Source of the DNA: Garcia nutans
Taxonomy: Eukaryota > Streptophyta > Magnoliopsida > Malpighiales > Euphorbiaceae
NCBI GenBank assembly: GCA_947685225.1
Contig: CANTUV010000002.1
Coordinates: 2,232,001-2,296,000 of the forward strand
DNA: 64,000 nt
Direction: 5' to 3'
Position 1 is the stretch's first letter, and each line of letters begins with the position of its first letter. A model generated the notes under the pieces. It did not search any database. It saw only the letters and a program-made list of their open reading frames with translations, and was not told where the DNA came from. This document shows positions 1-10,000 of the stretch, piece by piece. A program made the translations under genes and the position numbers.

Positions 1-1
1 C

Positions 2-1018
2 GTGGACCGATTTAGTAAGATGATCATTCTTATCCCGTGTAAAAAGACTTTAACTGGAGAAGGAGCTGCTAAACTTTTCTTTCAACATGTTTGGAAAAAT
101 TTTGGCTTGCCTTCATCGATTGTTTCAGATAGAGATAGTCGATTTTTAGGACATTTTTGGAGGTCATTATGGGGAATGATGGATACTAAATTAAAAAGAA
201 GCACTGCTTTTCATCCACAAACAGATGAGCAGACAAAAGTTGTCAATCAGACTATGGTGCATTTGTTGCGAGGTTATAACTCGAAACATCCAAAGACATG
301 AGATGATAGTCTACCTTACTTACAATTTGCTTTCAACCGTGCAATTCATGGTTCTACTCTCAAATCTCCATTTGAGGTTTGTTTAGGTTACCTACCTCAA
401 AGTCCATTTGATATGGCATTTACAATGGGTGATACACCATCAAATGGGAGAGAAGAAGAAACCAATGTTCGAGCACAAAAATTTCTCGAACAAATTAGAA
501 AGATACATACAGAAGTGGAGGCACAATTACAACGTTCTCAACAGAAGTATAAAGCTCGCCATGATAAACATCGTGTGCCATCTAACTTCAAAGAAGGTGA
601 CTTAGTATGGCTACATCTTGGTAAAGAACGATTATCTGGAGAAGGAAAGAAACTCAAACCTATTCGTTATGGTCCTTTTAAGATAATTAAACAAATTGGT
701 GAAAATGCTTTTCAACTTGACTTACCACCATACATGCATATGTACTCGGTAATTAATGCTGAGAAGTTGAAGCTTTTTGAACCATCTTTACTTGATGATG
801 ACTGTAATGAAGAAACTAATCTTCCATTAGTTGAAGACCTATGGTATGACCATGAAGATCCTTTGACAGAAGATTGCATCTTGGAACATAAGATTCGTGA
901 AACTAGGCGCGGAAAGTGTGAAAACTTTCTCATTGGCAAGAATGGTCAACTTCCTAGTAAATCGAAGTGGTATAACCGAGATAAAGCAACTAAAGAATTT
1001 CCTCATCTCACATTATAA
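2..1018 (+). pseudogene. Chromovirus-type Ty3/gypsy pol, 3' part (integrase core to C-terminus), broken
   Basis: Only the end of a pol gene is present; the frame is open to the left edge. Residues 1-99 are the second half of an integrase core, with the second catalytic Asp in the SDRDSRF motif. The usual TEVVN motif reads TKVVN, so the catalytic Glu is replaced by Lys. A TGA at 299-301 breaks the frame; the same frame then runs from 302 to 1018. That part holds a GPY/F-like module (YGPFKIIKQIG) and a degenerate chromodomain-like tail (ILEHKIRETRRGK). The tail points to a chromovirus different from element H. The purine tract and putative LTR follow directly. Catalytically dead copy. Family assignment is from motifs only. 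Confidence 0.85.
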
Positions 1019-1040
1019 CTTGAACAGGAGTTCAAGACTC

Positions 1041-1055
1041 ATAAATGGGGGAGCC
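1041..1055 (+). promoter_or_regulatory. Polypurine tract of the left-edge chromovirus
   Basis: The purine-rich run AAATGGGGGAG lies just after the pol stop and directly before a TG dinucleotide that would start the 3' LTR. This is the expected place for the plus-strand primer of reverse transcription. Confidence 0.55.
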
Positions 1056-1104
1056 ATGATCCAGGAGGATCTTACAATAAATAATAATAATATTAATATA
1101 ATAA

Positions 1105-1135
<31 letters not shown>

Positions 1136-1690
1136 AACCGTATAAAAATTAATGGTTTAGAAAAGGTTTTGTTATAACCTTTAATTACTTATGGTTTAAA
1201 ACTAATTTGATTATAAACCATTAAACATTTATGGTTTATAATCATTTGTCATATTTAGTTTTGTTATTTTAGGATTTGAAACTTGTATATATATCTGAAT
1301 TCTTTAATCAATTAAAAAAGCAGTTTAGAAATAAATTCTATTCTTATTTTCTATTTCTTATTCTCTCATATAACTTCTCCTCTCATTTAAACAAGTTGAC
1401 TTCCAAAGAGAAGCAACGATTCTTATTCTTATTCATTAAAAGGTTCTATCGCCTAAAAGTTTTGGATCACCTACTAAGGCATGGGGACGTATGTTTTGTC
1501 TATGCTTGCTTGGTCAATTCTTGCTTATTTCTTCTGATGGCAATATTGATCAACAAGTATTGGATATCATGGACCAAATGGGATGAGGCTTGTCACCGAT
1601 ATCGGTGATCTTAGCCAAGACTTTAGCTGGATTAGACAAAATTAAATCAGGATCGTCAAAGAGATTGACCGGGAGTCCATTGTTGCTTCA
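1056..1690 (+). repeat. Putative 3' LTR of the left-edge chromovirus
   Basis: Begins TGATCC after the purine tract and is proposed to end in CA at 1690, just before hairpin repeats of element G begin. It holds an ATT/AAT microsatellite (about 1074-1135), a TATA-like stretch near 1288 and a pyrimidine-rich leader. No partner LTR is in the window, so the right end is a guess. A perfect 16-bp palindrome sits at 1593-1608. Confidence 0.45.
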
Positions 1691-1696
1691 GGTAAT

Positions 1697-2003
1697 TACC
1701 TAAACTGCCCTTTCAGGTTTTCAATTTAGGTTTTCTCTTTCTTCTTCTTCTTTCTTTTTTATATTGCTCTAATTTTTGCCTAGTCTACCCATGTGAGTTT
1801 TTGGAACTAGCGAGCTATCCTAATTTTTGCCTAAGATGCCCTTGCTCGTTTTCAACTTAGCGGACCTCTCTTTATATATATATATATATATATATTATAT
1901 TGCTCTAATTTTTGCCTAGTCCGCCCATGTGGGTTTTCAAAACTAGCGAGCTGTCCTAATTTTTGCCTAAGCTGCCCTTGCGGGTTTTCAACTTAGCGGA
2001 CTC
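1697..2003. repeat. Hairpin repeat cluster, 5 units (element G)
   Basis: Five related units of about 45 nt follow the pattern CCTAAGC-n-GCCC-loop-GGG-TTTTC-n-CTTAGCG. The stem arms pair in each: 1699-1704 with 1725-1730 (CCTAAA/TTTAGG), 1780-1784 with 1806-1810 (CTAGT/ACTAG), 1831-1835 with 1856-1860 (CTAAG/CTTAG), 1916-1920 with 1942-1946 (CTAGT/ACTAG) and 1967-1971 with 1992-1996 (CTAAG/CTTAG). Arms differ between units but stay complementary. A TA microsatellite lies between units 3 and 4 (about 1873-1897). Confidence 0.7.
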
Positions 2004-2048
2004 CCCTTTTTTTTTTAATTTAATTTTCCCTCATAGATTTGGCTTCAG

Positions 2049-2435
2049 GAGCGTCTCTGCTCACTTGATACTCTATCCATGAATTTTGCCAGATATCTGC
2101 CACGACATCATTCCGCTAGGAAACTACTCCAACCTACTTCTTCATATGCTGACTGGGTTGACTGGATCCACTCACGTGCTGAAGTCAACATCCATTGGTT
2201 GGTACCTTGGTGGAAGATTTCTCATAACACCATGTGGACATACTTGATGTATGTTCCTCTTACCGCTCTTCATCAAGGTACTTGCTATGATTCTCGCCGG
2301 CTTAGCTGTCAGTATGGAGCTGAGGCTCGCGGTTCTGAATTCACTCCTGATTTAGACATGCCTTGCTTGACTGAAGCCTACTTGGATCAGCTGAGGCAAA
2401 GCTGGCCTGCACGTTACACTTATCGTCTGCCATAG
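2049..2435 (+). pseudogene. DUF7745-like antisense gene, last exon only (element G cargo)
   Basis: An open frame follows a plausible acceptor (GGCTTCAG, exon from 2049) and runs in frame through an ATG at 2079 to TAG at 2435. The motif YADWVDWIHSR...NIHWLVPWW followed by a Y-x-x-RRL-x-x-Q pattern resembles the C-terminal half of the DUF7745-like gene at 57151-57669 (W-x-x-x-L...WFIPWYRI...RVLR). It is on the strand opposite to element G pol and converges on it, as in element F. The upstream exons are missing. Function of the family is unknown. Homology is my reading by eye and needs a profile search. Confidence 0.55.
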
Positions 2436-2671
2436 ATTTTACATTTGTCAATTCAGAAAGTGTATTGTTAGGATGAAAAAATAATTAAAGTAATAAAAGA
2501 TGCTTCTTTTCCTTTTATAATTCGTCATCATCTTTTACTATTGTGTTCATTCATTTCCTCCATGTCTAGTTAAATACTTATAACAGTGCACATAGAACAA
2601 TTTTAATATTAATTCTATTTTATTAAATTGGGGAACAACCAAACATAAAGCCAGCATACACAATATCGCTC
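2436..2671. other. Noncoding spacer between antisense exon and hairpin cluster
   Basis: AT-rich sequence downstream of the antisense exon. No gene or conserved motif recognised. Confidence 0.4.
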
Positions 2672-2828
2672 TTGTTGCCAACTAGCCCTTTCGGGTTTTC
2701 TAATTCACGATTTTCTCTCATTTAGCCCTAATTGTTGCCTAGCCCGCCCTTTTGGGTTTTTGGAACTAGCGGACTGCTCTTACTTTTGCCTGGGCCGCCC
2801 TTTTTGGGTTTTCAACCTAGCGAGCTCT
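2672..2828. repeat. Hairpin repeat cluster, 3 units (element G, next to integrase)
   Basis: Three more units of the hairpin family: 2680-2685 with 2700-2705 (imperfect), 2739-2742 with 2766-2769 (CTAG/CTAG), and 2790-2794 with 2816-2820 (CTGGG/CCTAG, one G-U pair). They sit 25 bp beyond the integrase stop codon, between pol and the antisense exon. Confidence 0.7.
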
Positions 2829-2852
2829 TTTCCTTTTTTTTTTCTTCTTTTT

Positions 2853-3956
2853 TTATACATAAAACCTCTTTAACCTATCAATGTTCACTGGCTCACTAAA
2901 CTCGTTCCCATCCATGTCTGATAACTTCATTGCGCCCTTATTCATGACTTGCTTCACAACATATGGCCCTTCCCAGCTAGGTCTAAACTTCCCTCTTGGA
3001 TCAGATACATTAGGCTTACATTGTTTCAACACTAAATCCCCAACTTTGAGTTTTCTGATCTTAACTCTTCTATTATAAGCCCGAGCTATCTTCCTTTGAT
3101 ACAATTGATGATGATATAATGCTTTTAACCTTCTCCCCTCTAGTAAAGCTAACTGTGTGTATCTGCTCACTACCCATTCTGTTTCAGGCAGTTCAGCTTC
3201 CAAGACCACTCTTAATGACTTGATCTCAATTTCAATTGGCAATACTGCTTCCATCCCAAAAACCAAAGAGAACGGTGTCATTCCAGTCGGTGTGCGCGCA
3301 CTTATTCTATATCCCCACAGAGCAAAAGGAAGCATCTCTGACCAATCCCTGTACGTCTTGGTCATCTTGGACAGAATTTGCTTAATTGTCTTATTTGTCA
3401 CTTCTACCGCACCATTAGCCTTTGGTCTATAAGGAGAGGATCGATGATGATGGATTTGGTACTTTGAGAATAAGTCCTTAATTGCTCCTTGAAACTGTAC
3501 CCCATTATCTAATATCACACTATACGAGACCCCATACCTGTAAATGAGATTCTTTTCAATAAATCTAGCCATTTGGTTTGCACTCAGTTTGTTGAAGGAT
3601 TCAGCTTCGACCCATTTTGAAAAATAATCTATTGCTACTACAATGAAACGGTGACCGTTTAAGGCTGTCAGATGTATCCCTCCTATAATGTCAATACCCC
3701 AAGTGGCAAAAGGCCAGGGTGAAGACATTGAATGCAATTCTTCAGGAGGCATCTGATTCAAGTTACCATACATCTGACATTGTTGGCACTTCTTTACGAA
3801 CTCAATACAATCTCTCTCCATGGTCAACCAGTAGTAACCTTGTCGAATAATCTTCTTAACTAGGGCCAAACCACTCATGTGCGGACTGCAACTTCCCACA
3901 TGTATTTCTAACAAGATATGCTCCACTTTAGGCTTCCTCAAACATTTCAAATGCAC
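2853..3956 (-). CDS. Tat-type integrase (element G)
   Basis: Carries the HHCC-like zinc region (SPHMSGLALVKKII...KKCQQCQMYG), then the DDE core: Asp in WGIDIIG, Asp in ILDNGVQF, Glu in NGAVEVTN, with 34 residues between the second Asp and the Glu, as in element F. The C-terminal GPYVVKQV module and a RLKRFYV ending follow. The frame is intact for 367 codons, but upstream (3957-4037) it joins a remnant of the second RNase H (TRKTIKGRAMAEFLAQQ), because the rest of that domain is deleted. The deletion is visible against element C, where about 0.7 kb lies between the matching points (about 38411 and 39095). Confidence 0.85.
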   Translation of the reverse strand: MHLKCLRKPKVEHILLEIHVGSCSPHMSGLALVKKIIRQGYYWLTMERDCIEFVKKCQQCQMYGNLNQMPPEELHSMSSPWPFATWGIDIIGGIHLTALNGHRFIVVAIDYFSKWVEAESFNKLSANQMARFIEKNLIYRYGVSYSVILDNGVQFQGAIKDLFSKYQIHHHRSSPYRPKANGAVEVTNKTIKQILSKMTKTYRDWSEMLPFALWGYRISARTPTGMTPFSLVFGMEAVLPIEIEIKSLRVVLEAELPETEWVVSRYTQLALLEGRRLKALYHHQLYQRKIARAYNRRVKIRKLKVGDLVLKQCKPNVSDPRGKFRPSWEGPYVVKQVMNKGAMKLSDMDGNEFSEPVNIDRLKRFYV

Positions 3957-4032
3957 CTCATCAAGCCAGGAATAGTAATGGTTGTTGGGCCAGGAATTCT
4001 GCCATTGCTCTACCTTTGATTGTTTTTCTGGT

Positions 4033-4037
4033 TACAT
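4033..4037. repeat. Target-site duplication of element H, left copy (TACAT)
   Basis: TACAT directly precedes the 5' LTR and recurs at 13542-13546 directly after the 3' LTR. The pair shows that H is a single intact insertion. Confidence 0.95.
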
Positions 4038-6360
4038 TGTAATATCCCCATATATGTCCTAGAAGTTTTGAATGTTGTTGTTGTTGTTGTTATTGTTGTT
4101 GTTTTAAAAATTGGATTGAATGTAGGTGTCAATTTGCAAGAGAAAAGAAATTAAAGGAAAGTGTATATGTTGATTATATTGTAATATATATAACATATAA
4201 GTTGGTCAAATGAAGAGTCAAGGGGGAAGAGATATTTATCTTGTTGAGTATGAAATTACCTAAATGGGCTTATAAGTTAAAAGAGAGTTAGAACAAATGG
4301 TTAAGGGCATTGAGGTAATTTTCTTTTGGAAATCTCTTGGTGGAGATTTAAAGAAGAAGAGGAAGTTGACTTTATTTATTTTTCTTTTCCTCTCTTTTCC
4401 TTAGTGGTGGCCGGCTCTCCAAAACCAAAGAACAAGAGTTGATTTTTGTTGTTCCAAAATCAAGATTGAAGAGAGAATCAAGGAATCAAGTTGGAGATTT
4501 GTGGAATTCAACAACTTTGGTAAGTTCTTTTCTTTGATTTCTTTTATTCTTTTGAAGTGGTATTTGAAGTGAATTAGGTTTTGTTGATTTGATGATGAGA
4601 GGTGTTTGTGATGTGTTTTCAAGTGTTAAATTTGGTTTTAAGTTAAGAGGTTAAATAGGTGTTGTTGTTGGAAGTGGTGGATGTTGATTTTGAAAGATTA
4701 TGAATGATGTTGGATTTAGGGTTTTGAAGTGGTTGTGTTTAAATGTAATGTTAATATGTTGTTAAAGTGATTATTGTGATGATTGTGTAAGATATGTGTT
4801 TATGTTATTGATTGTATCCATTTGAATGAGATTAATGTTGTGCAAAAAGTGTGTAAATGCAATTGAAACAGTGTTGGCTTTGGTTAGAGTTTTGTTCATG
4901 AGTGACACGGCCAAAAGCAAGGAGAGACACGGCCAAGTCATGGAAATTTTGGACGTGTTGGGTTGATTTTTGGGAGACACGGCCGTGTCCCATGCCAGTG
5001 TCTGTCACTGCCAAATTAAGTTGAGAGACACGGCCACAAGTTTGGCCGTGTCCCTCAAGTGTGCTGCCCATGTCCCTCAAATGTGTTAGTTAATGTTTTT
5101 GTTCTTTGCTCTTCATGCAATGTTGTGATTCTTTAAGGGTCTCTTTGCACCTATACATGAAAATGAACATTCTTAATACCCGTAAAACAATAATGATTCA
5201 ATCAAAGGCATATGGAAGATTATAAATCTATGAACAATGTTATGTTATATACATTGTGAATGGTAATGTGATTCATGAATAATGTACCTTGAAATGTTAT
5301 AGCAATGATGATGTATGTATAAAATGAGTTGAGATATAATTGTGATATGAAGCCATTGTGATTGGCTATGATGATGAGAATTGTGAATGGAAATGATAAC
5401 TAAATAATAAATGAATTGTGTGGCTAATGTGTTATTCCATTTTCAGAGTTTGTTGTTGGTGGCATGCCTAATAAGTGTAACAATCTCTTGAAGTTAGGTT
5501 GGATTGAATCCTTGAAGCCTAATTGAGATGTTACCACCCTTGAAGCTAGGTTGGGTTGGTTCTTGAAGCCAAGTTGGGTTGAAACTTAGCATGCTTTGTT
5601 CCCCTTGAAGCTTGGTTGAACCTAATCCTTGAAGCCTAGTTGGGTATATGATATTGATAAATGTGATAACAAAACCAAAACATTAACTCTGAAAATTGAA
5701 TGGCATATTAGTATGTTTTGGGCCCATGCTTGTCTTTGTTTAATGTGACTCATAAATGGTAACAGAATTGATAAATGAGGAATATGATATTGAGAAATGT
5801 GATATGTTCATATATTGTGGTTTATGGAATGTAAAAGTATGTTGTTAGCTTTACATCTATGATGTTGTTCTTTTTAATAAGGTGTGTGGCATTGCATTGC
5901 ACTAAAGCATAATATTAGCATGATTTGTCTTACTAAGCCGTTGGCTTAGCGCGATAGTGTTGATCGCACAGGTGATAGAGTTGAACCCGAGAGCTCTTCG
6001 AGACCGAGTGAGAGTAGACATTGAAGAGTTGATTTTGGGACTTAAAGATCAGAGAAAGCTGTCAATCATGTATAACTCTTTTATATTTTGTAAAGTTTTG
6101 TTTATAATGTAAATATATGTATATTTGTAAATATTTTCTATATTCCGCTGCGTATTAAGTAAATGTATATATATATATATATCTATTTGTTTTATATTAC
6201 AAGTTAATGACTTATTTTCTATAATGTATAATGAGAAAGATTATAGTATCTTTTAAAATGTTTTGAATGTTAATAAAATCCGTAGCATCTCTATGTTCAG
6301 TGTACGTATATTACATTGTGGTGTTTGTAGTGTACATGTATTGGATGTGGGGGTGTTACA
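4038..6360 (+). repeat. 5' LTR of element H
   Basis: Starts TGTAATATCC and ends GGGTGTTACA. It contains an SSR (TTG)n near 4084, several GACACGGCC motifs between 4905 and 5060 including the perfect palindrome GACACGGCCGTGTC near 4975, and imperfect repeats built on CTTGAAGCCTAGTTGGG (about 5480-5645). A strong hairpin followed by a splice-donor-like site lies at 5933-5973, and a TA microsatellite near 6166-6182. Confidence 0.95.
5933..5975 (+). promoter_or_regulatory. Double hairpin and splice-donor-like site in the H LTR
   Basis: CTAAGCC (5933-5939), a 3-nt loop and GGCTTAG (5943-5949) form a 7-bp stem. GCGAT (5951-5955) pairs with ATCGC (5963-5967). The donor-like CACAG|GTGATA follows, exon ending at 5971. 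The same arrangement occurs in both solo LTRs (16688-16729 and 45505-45546). A matching acceptor TTTGCAG lies at 6510-6516, just before the gag ATG. A leader intron is inferred, not proven. Confidence 0.55.
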
Positions 6361-6367
6361 ATTGTTT

Positions 6368-6381
6368 TGGTATCAGAGCCA
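6368..6381 (+). promoter_or_regulatory. Primer-binding site, initiator tRNA-Met type
   Basis: TGGTATCAGAGCCA lies 7 bp after the 5' LTR. TGGTATCAGAGC is the standard complement of the plant initiator tRNA-Met 3' end. Confidence 0.9.
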
Positions 6382-6509
6382 AGGTTTGAGATTCTCAACC
6401 TAGGTAAAATGTAAGAAAAAGAATATTTTTACTTAAAAAGTGATTTTTTGAATAACATACATGTGTGGGATTGGCAGTCTCTGATCTTTAATAAGATGTA
6501 TTCTGCTGT

Positions 6510-6516
6510 GTTTGCA
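6510..6516 (+). promoter_or_regulatory. Splice-acceptor-like site before gag
   Basis: A T-rich stretch ending TTTGCAG lies 13 bp upstream of the gag ATG at 6530. It could pair with the donor-like site at 5971/5972 to remove the PBS from a translated mRNA. Inference only. Confidence 0.35.
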
Positions 6517-6529
6517 GAAATAGGTTGTG

Positions 6530-7060
6530 ATGTATCCTCATTTGCGTCAGTCAGTTGAGGGTAGTGAGGAGAGTGTAGCTCCGGAGGATAGAGCTAGAGT
6601 TGATAGTGCTGAGGAGGCACCTGCTTCGGTGTCGGGGAGACCAGTTGGTGAGGAGGTTCCGCCAGTTTGGCTTAGGCATGTAGTAGAGGCTTTGAGGCAA
6701 GCACCAGTGCAACCACAGCCACCACCCCCTCAGCCTTTAGTATTAGTGAGGCACTATGACAAACTAAGGAAGTATGGGGCAGAGGATTTCTTAGGCACTG
6801 TTGATCCAGCTGTAGCAGAGCAGTGGCTTGATAAAATACAGAGAATCTTCATTCAGTTGCAAGCCACCCCAGGGGAAAAATTTGATTATGCCAGATCATT
6901 GCTACAGAAGGACGCATATGATTGGTGGAAGACAGTGCCACATACTATGGATGATCCACCAACCTTGTCCTATGCTGATTTCTTGAGAGAGTTTGAATTG
7001 AAGTATACTCCGAGGGAGTATAAGGACATGAAGAAGATGGAGTTTTTGAGCTTAAAGTAA
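6530..7060 (+). CDS. Gag N-terminal part (element H)
   Basis: The ATG at 6530 is chosen because the in-frame GTG three bases upstream is not a normal plant start and the ATG follows a clean leader. The protein has an acidic, Pro-rich start (PQPPPPQP) and then the retrotransposon gag capsid region (AEQWLDKIQRIF, DAYDWWKT, SYADFLREFELKY). TAA at 7058-7060 ends it in mid-domain, and the same frame continues at once with the rest of the capsid region ([11 protein letters not shown]). Gag would package element RNA in cytoplasmic particles. The stop makes this copy unable to produce full Gag-Pol unless it is read through. Confidence 0.88.
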   Translation: MYPHLRQSVEGSEESVAPEDRARVDSAEEAPASVSGRPVGEEVPPVWLRHVVEALRQAPVQPQPPPPQPLVLVRHYDKLRKYGAEDFLGTVDPAVAEQWLDKIQRIFIQLQATPGEKFDYARSLLQKDAYDWWKTVPHTMDDPPTLSYADFLREFELKYTPREYKDMKKMEFLSLK

Positions 7061-10000
7061 GACAGCCGGACTGTAACAGAATATGAAGTTGAATTTATCC
7101 TGTTGAGCCAGTATGCTGGGGGCATTATATCTGATGAGATAGATAGATGCAGGAGATTTGAGGAGGGATTGAGGCCCTCTATCATGTGTTTGGTGGCTGG
7201 ATCTAGATATCATGATTTTTCCCAACTTGTGGCAGCAGCTCGGAGTGTGGAGAGAGCTCAAGTTATTGCAGCTACTTCAGAGGAAGAAGTCAGGGTTAGG
7301 AGACCCCAGTTCGAGGCAGGGTCTTCAACTGCTAAAAGAGGCAAAGGAAGTTTTGTTCCTCGGGTTAGTAGGAGTCAGAGACCAGTGGGTAGGTCAGTGC
7401 AGTTTCAGAGGCAGAGATTTAGACCTACAGTGTCAGTGGCGAGTGCTCCGACCCCAGTGACTCAGAGATACACTCTACCCATCTGCATTTATTGTGGTAG
7501 GCCACATGGTGGTCCTTGTTGGAAGACTGGTGTAGTAGGGGTATGCTTCAGATGTGGATCACCAGGTCACTTTGTTAGGGATTGTCCTGAGAGGCAAGAG
7601 CAGATGTCAGTTGATTCTGCAGCATCTCGACCTAGTGTGAGGGGAGGTCGAGGAGGCAGGGGTGTCAGCAGAGGAGGTAGATCTGGGTTTAGTTCTAGAG
7701 GAGGTTCTGCATCCAGGGAGAGTAGACCAGAGGAGGTTGGATCTTCCCAGAGGATATATGTTATGCAGAGGCAGCCAGATGCTTCGGCAGTCATAGCTGG
7801 TACTTTCTTCTTATTTGATACTTCAGTACTTGCTTTGATTGATCCCGGATCCACACATTCATATATTAGTGCATCTGTTTTGCCTGTGTCTGATATGCAT
7901 GCTGAATCCCTAGGATTTGATGTATTGGTGACAAATCCTCTAGGGCATAGTGTGATTGTTAGCAGGGTGCACCGGAATAGTGCTGTAGTGGTGCAAGGTG
8001 AGGAGTTCCTTGGAGATTTGATCAAAATGCCTTTTAAGGAATATGATGTGATACTAGGCATGGACTGGCTATCTAGACATGGAGCTGTGGTAGATTGTAA
8101 AAAGAAAATTGTTTCTTTGAGAACTGGTGATGGTAGAGAGGTGATAGTATCTAATGAGCAAGGACAACTAGCATCTTTGTTTGTTTCAGCTGTTGCAGTC
8201 AGGAGGTTGATTAGAAAGGGGTGTGATGCCTATCTTGCTCATGTGGTAGATACTAGAGTAGCAGGTTCTCAAATTGATAGCATTGCCACAGTTGCAGAGT
8301 TCCCAGATGTGTTTCCAAAAGAGTTGCCAGGGTTGCCTCCTGAGAGAGAGGTGGAGTTTGGTATTGAATTATTGCCTGGTACCACTCCTATCTCTATTAC
8401 TCCTTACAAAATGGCACCTGCTGAACTGAGAGAATTGAAAGTGCAATTACAGGAGTTGTTGGATAAAGGGTTTATTCGCCCTAGTGTCTCACCTTGGGGA
8501 GCTCCTGTTTTATTTGTGAAGAAGAAAGATGGTACTATGAGATTGTGTATCGATTATAGGCAATTGAACAAGGTGACCATTAAAAATAAATATCCTTTGC
8601 CTAGAATTGATGATCTCTTTGATCAATTGAAGGGTGCAGCTGTGTTTTCAAAAATTGATTTGAGATCAGGGTACCATCAGTTGAGGGTCAGAGATGATGA
8701 TGTTCCTAAGACAGTTTTTCGGACCAGGTATGGGCATTATGAATTTCTAGTTATGCCTTTTGGTCTAACGAATGCACCTGCAGCTTTTATGGACTTGATG
8801 AATAGGGTGTTTAGGCCCTATCTGGATCAGTTTGTGGTAGTGTTTATCGATGACATTCTGGTGTATTCGCGTAATGAGGAGGAACATGATAAGCATCTAC
8901 GGATTGTGTTGCAAATTCTGAGAGAGAAGCAATTATTTGCTAAACTGTCGAAGTGTGAGTTTTGGCTTGACCAAGTAACTTTTCTCGGTCATATAGTTTC
9001 AGCAGAGGGTATTAGAGTTGATCCGAGTAAAGTTGAAGCTATTTTGAATTGGAGTCCACCAAAATCAGTGACTGAAGTTAGAAGTTTTCTGGGTTTGGTA
9101 GGCTATTATCGACGGTTTGTGAAAGGATTTTCTTTGATAGCTACTCCACTCACCAGATTGCTTCGAAAGGGAGTTAGATTTGTGTGGACAGATCAATGTC
9201 AGGCTAGTTTTGAACAATTGAGAGAAATGTTGACTCAAGCGCCTGTTCTTACTTTACCTGTAGAAGGCAAACCATATGTGATCTACAGTGATGCTTCACA
9301 TAGTGGTTTGGGTTGTGTTCTGATGCAAGAAGGTAAAGTTATTGCTTATGCTTCTAGACAGTTGAAACCGCATGAGCTTAATTATCCGACCCATGATTTG
9401 GAGCTAGCAGCCATTGTGTTTGCATTGAAGATTTGGCGACACTATTTGTTTGGAGAGAAATGTTTCATATACACTGATCATAAAAGTTTGAAATATTTGG
9501 GTGTCCAAAAAGAGCTTAATCTTCGGCAGAGGAGATGGTTGGAGTTGATTAAAGACTACGACTGTTTGATTGATTATCATCCAGGTAAAGCAAATGTTGT
9601 TGCTGATGCCTTGAGTCGGAAATCTTTGGTAGATTTGACTGTTTATTCGCTCTCGTTGCTTGTTGAGTTGAGAGCATTGCATGCCAGTTTTGTATCTTGT
9701 GATGATGGTGCATTGTTGGCACAGTTGCAATTGAAACCAGTTTTGTTGGATCAGATTAAAGAGGCTCAGTTGGCTGATGAGAAGATTCAAAAGATTGTTT
9801 CAGATTGCCAGAATGGAAAGAGTAGAGATTTTATTGTAAGAAATGATGGGAGTCTCTGGTTTAAGAACAGATTGTGTGTACCCGATGATGCTAATTTGAA
9901 AAGGATCATTTTGGAAGAAGCACATCAGTCAGTGTTTGCTATGCATCCGAGCAATACAAAGATGTATCATGATTTGAGACAGCATTACTGGTGGTTTGGT

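Noticed and set aside
1276..1608. 110-codon frame after the chromovirus pol
   Set aside because: Low-complexity, pyrimidine-rich LTR sequence; no domain.
4401..5080. Minus-strand frames of 69-82 codons, repeated at 11586-12265
   Set aside because: They lie in the two LTRs of H; duplication is due to the LTR pair, and they have no coding features.
7058..7060. Programmed readthrough stop between gag and pol
   Set aside because: The stop lies inside the capsid region, before the CCHC knuckle and not at a gag/pol boundary, so a nonsense mutation is the simpler reading.
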